Virus record (IMG/VR): IMGVR_UViG_3300010885_027785
Location: 1 to 21,476 of that record
Direction: 5' to 3' (one strand)
Length of the DNA: 21,476 nucleotides
Source of the DNA: a virus
In this document: one piece after another, positions 5,378-12,847 of the stretch
How positions within the stretch are numbered: the stretch's first letter is position 1
Layout of the letters: every line of letters starts with the position of its first letter
The notes under the pieces: generated by a model
Told to the model about the DNA's origin: nothing
What the model saw: the letters and a program-made list of their open reading frames with translations, nothing else
Databases searched by the model: none
Made by a program: the position numbers and the translations under genes

Positions 5378-6899
5378 GATCCCTTGGCCTGATGGCGTGG
5401 CTAAGCCGCTGAGTCATCCACCACTGACGACTGCTTCAAGTGATGGCCCCAAAGTTATCCGCTGGATTGAAAAAAATTGCCGATACGGTGAAGGCGACAA
5501 ATTCGGGCAAGCAGTCAAGTTGGATCTCTTTCAGAAAATCTTTCTCATCTGGCTCTTCGAGACCAAGCCCGATGGATCGCGCAAATATCGGCGCGCGATG
5601 CTCGAAGTCCCCAAAGGCAATGGCAAGACGCCAATCTCTGCATGGGTCGTTGCGTATTTGCTGTGTTCGCAAAAGAGCGCAGTGATCCCAGTTGCTGCTG
5701 CTTCCTATGAGCAGGCTGATCTGCTCTTTGGCGATCTGCGCAATTGCGTGCGCGAGTCTCCAACATTGTCCCCACTACTGGATGCTTTTGAGGGCGAGAT
5801 CCAAGTCAAGGGTGGCCCTGGGCGCGCGTACAAAGTCGCAGCAGTTGCTGGCACTAACGATGGCCAGCGTCCTAGCGCTTTTGCAGCTGATGAGATCCAT
5901 GAATGGACTGGCAACAAAGCGCGCGTGCACTTGGTCATCGCTAACGGTGCAACCAAGCGCGCTGACTCACTGATCTTCAACACCACGACGCCAGGCGCTG
6001 ATCTGGACTCGATGGCTGGACGCATGCATGCTTACGGATACAAGGTCAATGCAGGTGAAGTTGATGATCCTGAATTCCTTTTTGTGCACTGGGGCTCAGA
6101 CCCAGAAGCCTTCAATCTTGATGATGCGCAGCAATTGAACGCAGCAATACGAGCGGCCAATCCGGCTGCTGACTCTTTCCTGAGTGTCGCTGACGTCGCT
6201 GCGCGTTATCACCAAATTCCGCGCCACGAATTCGTGCGCTATCACCTTGGCCAGTGGACCACTGTTGCGGAAACATGGCTGCCACCTGGCGCAGCAGAAG
6301 ACATCATTGACACTGATGAGATTCCTAACGGCGCAGAAGTCATCCTTGGCTTTGATGGATCTTTCAACAATGACGCCACAGCCATTGTGGCTGTGTCTGT
6401 GCAGCGCGATGGCAGCCCTGCGCATGTGCAAGTGGTTGCCAACTACGAGCGGCCAGAGACTGCGCGTGCTGACTGGAAAGTGCCTATCCTCGAGGTTGAG
6501 GATGTCATCAGAGAAGCCTGCAGGCGCTGGCAAGTGCGCGAGATTGCGTGCGATCCATTCCGCTGGGCGCGCACTTACCAAGTGCTAGAAGCAGAAGGCT
6601 TGCCTGTCGTTGAGTTTGCCCAGTCTGCATCGCGCATGACGCCAGCAACCACGAGCTTCTATGAGGCTGTGGTCAATAAGCAAATGACTTTGGATGGATC
6701 ACCTGCGCTCATGCGCCACCTTGGCAACGCAACACTCAGGGTGGACGCGCGTGGCACTCGCATCATGAAAGATCACCGCAACTCCACGCGCAAGATTGAC
6801 CTTGCAGTTGCAGCAATCATGGCTTTTTCGCGCGCTCAGTACAACGCGCAAACACCTCAGAAGGCAGCCGCTGCCTTCATTGATTTTGACGATCTCTAG
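5322..6899 (+). CDS. terL: Terminase large subunit (HK97-like)
   Basis: 525 residues; the ATPase and nuclease motor that cuts and packages DNA. With the start at 5322, Walker A-like VPKGNGKT is at residues 96-103, Walker B AFAADEIHEW ends at 195, and the coupling motif NTTTPG is at 220-225. The RNase H-like nuclease half shows three acidic positions: D345 in LGFDGS, D411 in ACDPFR and D493 in RKIDLAVAA. ATG 5322 has GAAGG eight bases upstream and overlaps the small subunit gene; the frame is open further up to a GTG at 5274, which would only add a basic stretch read from inside terS. All core motifs are intact, so it should be functional. Confidence 0.95.
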   Translation: MARTILGSSSSLEPSSPTEIPWPDGVAKPLSHPPLTTASSDGPKVIRWIEKNCRYGEGDKFGQAVKLDLFQKIFLIWLFETKPDGSRKYRRAMLEVPKGNGKTPISAWVVAYLLCSQKSAVIPVAAASYEQADLLFGDLRNCVRESPTLSPLLDAFEGEIQVKGGPGRAYKVAAVAGTNDGQRPSAFAADEIHEWTGNKARVHLVIANGATKRADSLIFNTTTPGADLDSMAGRMHAYGYKVNAGEVDDPEFLFVHWGSDPEAFNLDDAQQLNAAIRAANPAADSFLSVADVAARYHQIPRHEFVRYHLGQWTTVAETWLPPGAAEDIIDTDEIPNGAEVILGFDGSFNNDATAIVAVSVQRDGSPAHVQVVANYERPETARADWKVPILEVEDVIREACRRWQVREIACDPFRWARTYQVLEAEGLPVVEFAQSASRMTPATTSFYEAVVNKQMTLDGSPALMRHLGNATLRVDARGTRIMKDHRNSTRKIDLAVAAIMAFSRAQYNAQTPQKAAAAFIDFDDL

Positions 6900-6906
6900 G
6901 CGAGTA

Positions 6907-7050
6907 ATGCTCAGTGATGCACTTGAGGCCGCAGGTCTTGCCTGTCTCACATGCTCAGCATTCCTCATCGCGCTCCCACTTGGCATTGCTGCAGCTGGGA
7001 TCTCGCTGATCCTTTTGGGTCTGTCTTTTGCAGATAGGGACTACTCATGA
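6907..7050 (+). CDS. Small one-helix membrane protein
   Basis: 47 residues starting MLSDALEAAG, with AGGCGAG just upstream. Residues ~10-40 (ACLTCSAFLIALPLGIAAAGISLILLG) are almost entirely hydrophobic, long enough for one membrane span or a short hairpin, followed by FADRDYS. Small membrane proteins of this type sit between terminase and portal in many actinophages; role unknown. The stop overlaps the portal start as ATGA. Confidence 0.7.
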   Translation: MLSDALEAAGLACLTCSAFLIALPLGIAAAGISLILLGLSFADRDYS

Positions 7051-8267
7051 GCATCTTGCGCAGAGCAACCTCAAAAGAGGCGCGCTCGATGGCCTATGGC
7101 CAAGGCGATCCCTACGCGATTCCTAGCAATGGCAGCCTTGCTTCCTACTCTTCAAGTGGCGTCTCTATCGATAAGCAATCAGCGATGAGCAGCGCAGCAG
7201 TCTTTGCAAGCGTGCGCATCTTGGCGTCCATCGTTGCTTCCACTCCGCTGCACACCGTACGAGTGGATGAAGCAGGGCGCGCACGGCGCACTGCTCAGCA
7301 CTCGCTCATTGAGAATCCCTTTGGCAACTCCAGCGGCACGCCAATCGATCGCCAAATTGGCCTAGAGCAGATGATGGTCAGCAAGTTGCTGCGCGGCAAC
7401 TCTTTCAACATCGTTGGCGCAACAGATCGCAAGGGCACACCAACGCAGTTGATCCCCATAGATCCTGACGTTGTCCGAGTGGATCAAACTGCAGATCAAG
7501 GCAAGCGCTTTTGGGTGGCTGGAAAAGTTGTACCCAATATGGACATCGTGCACATCCCTGGCTTATCCATGCCAGGCAGCCTGATTGGCATGAGTCCGGT
7601 TGCGTATTTTCGCCAGACTATTGGGCTTGGCTTAGCTATCGAGGAATTCGGTTCACGCTTCTTTGGATCTGGCGCAACGATGAGCGGCATCATTGAACTT
7701 GATGGCGACCTAGACCCAGACTCTGCGCGGCAACTCAAAGAGCGCTTTGAGTCACGCCACTCTGGCCTGCGCAAGTCGCACAGCGTTGGCGTGCTTACGG
7801 GCGGCGCAAAGTTTCGGCCAATCAGTGTGGCGCCAAATGAGGCTCAATTCATTGAGTCAATGCAGTTCAACGTCTCTCAGATCGCCATGATCTTTGGAGT
7901 GCCACCACACCTACTGGGCAACACTCAAGATGTCTCAGCTGCGTGGGGCGCTGGCGTAGAACCTCAGAACCGTGCTTTCCTCACTTACACGCTGCGCGCT
8001 TGGTATACGCGCATTGAAAATGCTCTCAGCAACTTGCTGCCTGATGGCCTGCAGGCTCGCTTTGATACTCAAGATCTTTTGCGCACTGACGCAGTCGCGC
8101 GCTCGCATCTCTATTCATCTGCGCGAGTTGCCGGCTGGATGACCACAGATGAGATCCGAGACATCGAGGGCATGGATCCAATCGATGGTGGAGATCGCAT
8201 AGATCAGCCACTCAACTCTGCGCATAACGGCGACACCATGCCAGCCGCGCCAAATTCTTCTCAATAA
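7047..8267 (+). CDS. Portal protein, HK97 family
   Basis: 406 residues; forms the dodecameric ring at the capsid vertex through which DNA passes. Typical features are the N-terminal SAMSSAAVFASVRILASIVAS helix, the ENPFGNSSG and LLRGNSFNIV segments, IDPDVVRV, MDIVHIPG, GMSPVAYFRQTIGLGLAIEEF, and the C-terminal FGVPPHLLG followed by a long helix ending IENALSNLL. Length is normal for the HK97 portal family. TAGGGA precedes the ATG, which overlaps the small membrane-protein stop. It sits directly after terminase and before the protease, the standard order. Confidence 0.94.
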   Translation: MSILRRATSKEARSMAYGQGDPYAIPSNGSLASYSSSGVSIDKQSAMSSAAVFASVRILASIVASTPLHTVRVDEAGRARRTAQHSLIENPFGNSSGTPIDRQIGLEQMMVSKLLRGNSFNIVGATDRKGTPTQLIPIDPDVVRVDQTADQGKRFWVAGKVVPNMDIVHIPGLSMPGSLIGMSPVAYFRQTIGLGLAIEEFGSRFFGSGATMSGIIELDGDLDPDSARQLKERFESRHSGLRKSHSVGVLTGGAKFRPISVAPNEAQFIESMQFNVSQIAMIFGVPPHLLGNTQDVSAAWGAGVEPQNRAFLTYTLRAWYTRIENALSNLLPDGLQARFDTQDLLRTDAVARSHLYSSARVAGWMTTDEIRDIEGMDPIDGGDRIDQPLNSAHNGDTMPAAPNSSQ

Positions 8268-8286
8268 TTCAGACAGGGAGCCACCA

Positions 8287-9150
8287 ATGGCCACAGTTGA
8301 GCGGCGCGCGTTGCCCATCAATCTTGAATATCGCAACACTGCAGACACCGTCACAGTTGAGGGATATGCCTCAGTTTTCTCTCAGCCATATGACATGGGC
8401 ATGTATCATGAAGAGATCGCACCTGGCGCATTTCGCAAGACACTCTCAGAAGCACCTGATGTGCGCTTCCTGATCAACCATGACGGCTTGCCACTGGCTC
8501 GCACTACCTCGGGCACTCTTGAACTTTCTGAGGACTCCACCGGCTTGCATATGCGCGCTCAGTTGGATCTCTCAGACCCTGATGTTGCTTCTTTGCTGCC
8601 AAAGATGAAGCGTGGCGATCTTGATCAGATGAGTTTTGCTTTCCGCACGATCAAAGATGAATGGTCAAGCGATTACGCAACGCGCACCATGCGTGAGTTG
8701 TCCTTGCGTGATGGAGATGTGAGCATCGTGACTTACCCAGCGTCACCAACAACTTCCATCAGCCTGCGCAATGCTCAGCGCAAGATGGCCGCTGCTCCCC
8801 TGCTGGCTCGCGTCATTGCATCGTTGCAAGAAGAGCGAGCAGGCGCAGCAATCAGCGCATCCAACCTCGATGCACTCCAGAAGATCTTGGATGCCATCGC
8901 AGCTGCTGACGTTGAACTTGATCAAGCACTTGTGGATCTGTCTGGCCTGATGGGCGTAGACAATCCTGACGTTGATGAGATGAATGATTCTGAAACTCCA
9001 GAAGAAGATATGCCAGAAGGTATGGACTCTTGCTTGGAAGAAGAGCCAGAAGAATCAGACATTGACATTGACATTGTGATTGCTATCGCGCGCGCACGCG
9101 CAGTGGCAAGCGCAACTGCTGCCCAGCGCAGCGCCAAATACCTCCGCTAA
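8287..9150 (+). CDS. Prohead maturation protease (S78) with acidic C-terminal extension
   Basis: 287 residues. The protease domain covers residues ~1-165: VEGYASVF, the GAF following IAPGAF, catalytic His65 in FLINHDGLPLART, and catalytic Ser116 in DQMSFAF, followed by RDGDVSIVTYPA. It would cleave the capsid delta domain inside the prohead. The last ~120 residues are an extension: a helical Ala-rich part, then a strongly acidic stretch (about residues 222-265, with EEDMPEGMD and EEEPEESDIDIDID) and a short basic Arg/Ala end. This tail is longer than in the minimal family and may act as an internal scaffold or inhibitor (inference). AGGGAG lies eight bases before the ATG. Confidence 0.92.
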   Translation: MATVERRALPINLEYRNTADTVTVEGYASVFSQPYDMGMYHEEIAPGAFRKTLSEAPDVRFLINHDGLPLARTTSGTLELSEDSTGLHMRAQLDLSDPDVASLLPKMKRGDLDQMSFAFRTIKDEWSSDYATRTMRELSLRDGDVSIVTYPASPTTSISLRNAQRKMAAAPLLARVIASLQEERAGAAISASNLDALQKILDAIAAADVELDQALVDLSGLMGVDNPDVDEMNDSETPEEDMPEGMDSCLEEEPEESDIDIDIVIAIARARAVASATAAQRSAKYLR

Positions 9151-9158
9151 ATAGCGGA
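9143..9158 (+). other. Hairpin overlapping the protease stop
   Basis: TCCGCT and AGCGGA form a perfect 6-bp stem around a 4-base AAAT loop, and the stop TAA lies in the stem-loop. No T-tract follows. It begins the 116-base gap before the capsid gene and may mark an mRNA processing or stability element; it is also short enough to be chance. Confidence 0.3.
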
Positions 9159-9248
9159 TCCGCCTAGCCGGAAAGTCAAAATGCTCAGCCGCAATCGCAC
9201 TGGGCAACTTTGGCATGACTCCACTCGGCAAACACCTCACACCTTCTA

Positions 9249-9263
9249 TGTCCTGAAAGGACA
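9249..9263 (+). promoter_or_regulatory. Hairpin covering the capsid ribosome binding site
   Basis: TGTCCT (9249-9254) and AGGACA (9258-9263) pair perfectly around a GAA triloop, or as 5 bp with a TGAAA loop. The 3' arm contains the ribosome binding sequence AAAGGA of the major capsid gene, whose ATG is at 9267. The structure could tune capsid translation; the small stem could also be opened easily by ribosomes. Confidence 0.45.
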
Positions 9264-9266
9264 ATC

Positions 9267-10589
9267 ATGAGCCGAATTACAGCTCTTGCAGAGAAGCGCG
9301 CAGCGGTTCAGGTCGAGATTGACGCACTTAGCACTTCAATCGAAACTGAAGCACGCGCATTTTCAGCAGATGAGCAATCAAAGTTTGACGAATTCATTAC
9401 TGATGCACGCGGTCTAGATGCTGAAATCTCACGCATCGAAGAAGCAGAAGCATCGCGCGCAGCTGCTGATGCAGTATCTGCACGCTACGGCTTGACTGGC
9501 AATGCCCAGGTCAAAGAGCCTCAGGTCTACCGCGCAGGTGGCGCCAACTCCTATTTCCGCGACCTTGCAGCCGCAAGCGTTCGCAATGACCGTGATGCAG
9601 CAGATCGTCTTTTCCGCAACGACAAGATGGTTGCTGAGTCTCGCGCAATCAACACCACGGACACATCGGGTGGCGATTTCGTGCCTCCTGTGTATTTGGT
9701 AGAAAAATGGGTTGCACTTGCTCGCGCTGGTCGCATCGTGGCCAATGAAGTCACTTCCCAGATTTTGCCAAGTGGGACTGACTCGATCAACCTTCCTAAG
9801 ATCACAGGTGGCGCAACTGTTGCTCCCCAAGCCACTAACGGCGCAGCGATCTCCAATACGGACATCGTCACAGGCACTGTGACTGGCCCAGTTGTCACAC
9901 TTTCTGGCGGCCAACTCGTGTCCTTGCAGCTTCTTGAGCAGTCGCCAATCAACATGGATGAAGTGCTGCTCCAAGACTTGGCAGCAGATTATGCATCCAA
10001 GTTGGATCGCGCTGTGCTTTTCGGCACTGGCACTTCTGGTCAGATGAAGGGCTTGCTTGTCATCTCAGGGACAAACTCAGTCACCTACACCACTGCTAGT
10101 CCAACGATTGCTGGCATTTACAGCAAGACTGCTGATGCAGTCCAGCAAGTGCATACTGGTCGCTTCTTGCCTCCAACGCACATCTTCATGCACCCACGTC
10201 GCTGGGCTGCCTTTATTGCTGCGAGTGATTCAACTGGTCGGCCATTAGTAGTGCCTTCCAGTGTTGGTCGCTTCAACGCAATGGGTGGACTGGATGCAGT
10301 TGCTGCAGAGGGTTACGTTGGCGAACTGCAGGGGCTTCCTGTCTACGTTGATGCAAACATCCCAACCAACCTTGGTGCTGGCACCAACGAGGATCGCATC
10401 ATTGTTGCTCGCGCAGCAGATGCCTTCCTATATGAAGGCACTTCACGCGCAGAAGTTTTGCCACAGACTTACGGTGCGAATCTTCAGGTACTTGTGCGCA
10501 TGTACAACTATGCAGCCTTTATTGGAGATCGCCTTCCAGCGAGCTTCTCGATCATTGGCGGCACTGGCTTGGTTACTCCAACCTTCTAG
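9267..10589 (+). CDS. Major capsid protein, HK97 fold
   Basis: 440 residues. Residues ~1-75 are a charged, heptad-like helix (LAEKRAAVQVEIDAL, FDEFITDARGLDAEISRIEEAEASRAAA), the scaffolding delta domain that the upstream protease removes in this family. The rest is the HK97-type body: SYFRDL, the TSGGDFVPPVYL entry, INLPKITGG, the E-loop region around VTGTVTGPVVTLSGGQLVSLQLLEQSP (in parts), LDRAVLFGTGTSGQMKGLL, HIFMHPRRWAAF, GLPVYVDANIP and a final SFSIIGG. No separate scaffold gene is visible, consistent with the fused delta domain. AAAGGACA before the ATG is partly held in a hairpin; a strong stem-loop follows the stop. Confidence 0.95.
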   Translation: MSRITALAEKRAAVQVEIDALSTSIETEARAFSADEQSKFDEFITDARGLDAEISRIEEAEASRAAADAVSARYGLTGNAQVKEPQVYRAGGANSYFRDLAAASVRNDRDAADRLFRNDKMVAESRAINTTDTSGGDFVPPVYLVEKWVALARAGRIVANEVTSQILPSGTDSINLPKITGGATVAPQATNGAAISNTDIVTGTVTGPVVTLSGGQLVSLQLLEQSPINMDEVLLQDLAADYASKLDRAVLFGTGTSGQMKGLLVISGTNSVTYTTASPTIAGIYSKTADAVQQVHTGRFLPPTHIFMHPRRWAAFIAASDSTGRPLVVPSSVGRFNAMGGLDAVAAEGYVGELQGLPVYVDANIPTNLGAGTNEDRIIVARAADAFLYEGTSRAEVLPQTYGANLQVLVRMYNYAAFIGDRLPASFSIIGGTGLVTPTF

Positions 10590-10596
10590 CCATACA

Positions 10597-10636
10597 CATT
10601 GTCAGGGCAGCCCTTCACTGGACTGCCCTGACAATG
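10597..10636 (+). terminator. Perfect 14-bp stem-loop after the capsid gene
   Basis: CATTGTCAGGGCAG (10597-10610) is fully complementary to CTGCCCTGACAATG (10623-10636), with a 12-base loop. It begins eight bases after the capsid stop. No run of T follows, so it is either a U-tract-less terminator of the actinobacterial kind or a 3' stabiliser of the abundant capsid mRNA. It probably lets capsid transcripts exceed those of the connector genes. Confidence 0.75.
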
Positions 10637-10677
10637 CACCACGCATTTAATACAACTCAACACAACAAAGGGATTGC

Positions 10678-11397
10678 ATGAAGTCTCGAGATCGCATATC
10701 CATCGGATGGGCTGACCCTGGCCAAGTTGATGGAGAGTTTGCAGTCAATATCGCGCTACTTGCAACCGCTCGGATGTCGCTTCTAGGCCCGCTCATCCGA
10801 GTTGAGGGATCTGGATTGATCTCGCGCTTGCGCAATCAGATCGTCACTACTTTTCTTGATGAAATTGATAGCACTTGGCTGCTGATGATCGACTCAGACG
10901 AGATCTTGACTGTTGAAACTTTTGACAAACTCATTGCGACTGCACATGAGGTCACTCATCCCATTGTTGCTGGCCTGTACTTTGGAGCCTTCAACATTGC
11001 AGGCAATGCCTATCCCGTACCCGTGCCGCTGATTTATCGCGCGCAAGCGCTTGGATATCTACCTATTGACGAATATCCCAAAGACAAGGTCATCGCAATT
11101 GATGGCGCTGGCACTGGCTGCCTACTGATTCACCGCAGCGTGCTTGAAGCAATCCGCGCAGCCGCAACCGTTGATCAAGGTGCGGATTGGTGCTGGTTCC
11201 AAGATGAGCCAATTGCTGGCAATTGGGTTGGTGAAGATCTCATCTTCTGTCGGCGCGCAAAAGCATTGGGCTTTCCAATCCATGCGCACACTGGCGCGAT
11301 TCTTGCCCATCGCAAGCGTTACTGGATCACTGACTTGCATCACCAAATTGATCGCAATGCACGCAAGATTGCGCAAGACCAAGAGGACACACCATGA
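10678..11397 (+). CDS. GT-A-like glycosyltransferase family protein
   Basis: 239 residues; likely transfers a sugar from a nucleotide-sugar donor. It starts MKSRDRISIGWADPG, has a helical region RLRNQIVTTFLDEIDSTW, and then LLMIDSDEI with the DxD-type metal/nucleotide motif at D72-S-D74. Later GAGTGCLLIHRSVLEAI and WVGEDLIFCRRAKALGFPIH match the acceptor-side E-D motif of GT2/GT-A-like enzymes, and AHTGAILAHRKRYWI lies near the end. AAGGGA precedes the ATG. Its place just behind the capsid gene suggests it glycosylates a virion protein or a tail component, but host-surface modification is also possible. Substrate cannot be read. Confidence 0.75.
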   Translation: MKSRDRISIGWADPGQVDGEFAVNIALLATARMSLLGPLIRVEGSGLISRLRNQIVTTFLDEIDSTWLLMIDSDEILTVETFDKLIATAHEVTHPIVAGLYFGAFNIAGNAYPVPVPLIYRAQALGYLPIDEYPKDKVIAIDGAGTGCLLIHRSVLEAIRAAATVDQGADWCWFQDEPIAGNWVGEDLIFCRRAKALGFPIHAHTGAILAHRKRYWITDLHHQIDRNARKIAQDQEDTP

Positions 11398-11561
11398 GCC
11401 TTCCAGACTGGAAAATTGCAGACCTTGCCATCCTCACTGGAGCGGCCGTAGAAGTTGCCCCAGAAGCGGCCACAGAAGCCCCAGGCGAAGAAGTAGCCAA
11501 GCCAGTAAAGCAGCGCGCTACACGCAAGGAAGCAACTGAGAAGGCTGTGACTATCTCATGA
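11394..11561 (+). CDS. 55-residue Ala/Glu/Lys-rich hypothetical protein
   Basis: Starts with ATGA overlap to the glycosyltransferase stop and ends with ATGA overlap to the connector gene, so it is coupled on both sides. The sequence runs from MSLPDWKIADLAILTG through an Ala/Glu/Pro-rich linker (APEAATEAPGEE) to a basic end (KQRATRKEATEK). No fold or family recognised; a low-complexity tail like this could be disordered or bind DNA. A minor head or neck component is an inference from position only. Confidence 0.55.
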   Translation: MSLPDWKIADLAILTGAAVEVAPEAATEAPGEEVAKPVKQRATRKEATEKAVTIS

Positions 11562-12160
11562 CCAATCCCACTGTCTTGGTGAGTCTGACTGATGTGAAGT
11601 TGCATCTCAACAAAACTGACTCAGCAGATGACACTGAGCTGCAAGGATTTATTGATGCAGCGACACCAATCATCGAGAACATCGCTGGCCCTGTCATCCC
11701 TGCGACTCGCGTTGAGTATTACAGCGGTGGCCAAAGCCAAATAAATGTGAGCTCTCTGCCGATCATGAGCATCACTTCTGTCATCGAGACGTATGGGCAG
11801 ACCAACTACACGCTGCAGGAAGTTTCCCTTGGTGGCGTCTCCACAGCCTTTGCCTTCACTATCGACTACTCCACTGGGCGCATTGTTCGGCGCGCTTACA
11901 ACGCTGAGGCTATGTTCCCAGTAGGCACGAATAACGTACAAGTCACATACCTCACTGGGCGCTCAACCGTTCCTGCCAATGTTCGCCTTGCAACACTCAT
12001 GCTGATTCAGCATCTTTGGGGATCATCGCAAATGAATCGCAACGGCGGTCGTCCAAGTTTTGGTGGAGATGACACCTTCACAAGTGGCGCAGGCTTTGCG
12101 GTTCCTAACCGAGTGCGCGAACTTCTCCAGCCTTCACCTCGAGTGCCTGGCGTAGCCTGA
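11558..12160 (+). CDS. Head-tail connector, HK97 gp6-like
   Basis: 200 residues. The N-terminal part has the typical connector pattern: VSLTDVKLHLNKTDSADDTE, then LQGFIDAATPIIENIAGPV, an alpha-helical bundle followed by beta strands (ISSLPIMSI-like region, YSTGRIVRR, VTYLTGR) and a helix VRLATLMLIQHLW near residues 142-154. The C-terminal tail carries a Gly/Ser-rich linker and VPNRVRELLQP. These proteins form the ring between portal and tail. The position after the capsid and before the tail genes agrees. Confidence 0.85.
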   Translation: MTNPTVLVSLTDVKLHLNKTDSADDTELQGFIDAATPIIENIAGPVIPATRVEYYSGGQSQINVSSLPIMSITSVIETYGQTNYTLQEVSLGGVSTAFAFTIDYSTGRIVRRAYNAEAMFPVGTNNVQVTYLTGRSTVPANVRLATLMLIQHLWGSSQMNRNGGRPSFGGDDTFTSGAGFAVPNRVRELLQPSPRVPGVA

Positions 12161-12612
12161 TGGCAACGTCAAGTATCCCAGCAGCCATTGATGGATGCAT
12201 CACACTTCTCTCAGCATCATCTGCCCTGGCTGGCGTACACATCACTGATGGCCAGCCCACAACTGATGTGCCACTTGATTTCGTAGCGATTGGCTACGCA
12301 GACGAGGGTGGCGACTCGATCACTGGCAGGCAGGATCCACAAACTCTGGGCAATATGCGCAGGTCTGAGATCTACTCGATCTCTTGCGAGATCTCGTCAT
12401 GGACTGGCGCAGCGACCATGAAGCCTGTGCGAGATCGAGCCTTCTACTTGATGGCAGCAGTTGAGACTGCAATCCGAGCGGACGGCACTCTTGCTGGCTC
12501 GGTTGCCTTTGCTGACTTTGGTGGATCCATTGCAGTCGCGCAAGTGCAAACAGTGCAAGGCGCTGTGGTCACTATCAAATTCACCATTGAAGTCAAGATC
12601 AACCGCATCTAG
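12160..12612 (+). CDS. Tail terminator / tail-completion candidate
   Basis: 150 residues, started one base into the connector stop (TGATG). The pattern AAIDGCITLLSASSALAGVHITDGQP, then DFVAIGYADEG, SISCEISSWTG, and a helix RDRAFYLMAAVETAIRADGTLAG followed by strands ending VTIKFTIEVKI matches the alpha/beta layout of siphophage neck or tail terminator proteins (gpU-like). I assign it by architecture and position before the tail tube gene, not by a specific motif, so a generic tail-completion role is the safe reading. Confidence 0.6.
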   Translation: MATSSIPAAIDGCITLLSASSALAGVHITDGQPTTDVPLDFVAIGYADEGGDSITGRQDPQTLGNMRRSEIYSISCEISSWTGAATMKPVRDRAFYLMAAVETAIRADGTLAGSVAFADFGGSIAVAQVQTVQGAVVTIKFTIEVKINRI

Positions 12613-12624
12613 GAGACACAGAAA

Positions 12625-12831
12625 ATGGACATCAAGAACATCTCACCACTCGGCGCGCTCTACATCCCAGTGCTTGGACTTGAAGTTGCTGCCGGCGCAA
12701 TCATTTCGATTGCCGATGCTGCAGCTGCTGCTTCATTACTCGAACAATCTGACAACTGGGCTCCAGTGGCAGACACAAAGACCAACAAACCAACACCATC
12801 AGTGTCGGTCGATCCGGCCCCTGCGGCCTAA
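12625..12831 (+). CDS. Small conserved phage structural-region protein
   Basis: 68 residues with GGAGA upstream. It opens IKNISPLGALYIPVLGLEVAAGAI, continues ISIADAAAAASLLEQSDNWAPV and ends with a Thr/Pro/Ser tail. I recall the 'IKNISPLGALDVP...LLGR..AGE... LL.Q.DNWxPV' pattern from small proteins in this position in actinophages, of unknown role. It could be a minor head-tail joining or capsid-decoration part. The Pro-rich tail looks disordered. Confidence 0.6.
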   Translation: MDIKNISPLGALYIPVLGLEVAAGAIISIADAAAAASLLEQSDNWAPVADTKTNKPTPSVSVDPAPAA

Positions 12832-12847
12832 CAATTAGGAGAACATC

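Noticed and set aside
9143-9158. Terminator after the protease gene
   Set aside because: The stem is only 6 bp and no T-tract follows; kept only as a low-confidence hairpin.
10628-10651. CTGACA ... TTTAAT promoter-like pair before the glycosyltransferase
   Set aside because: The spacing is only 12 bases and the -35-like part belongs to the stem-loop.
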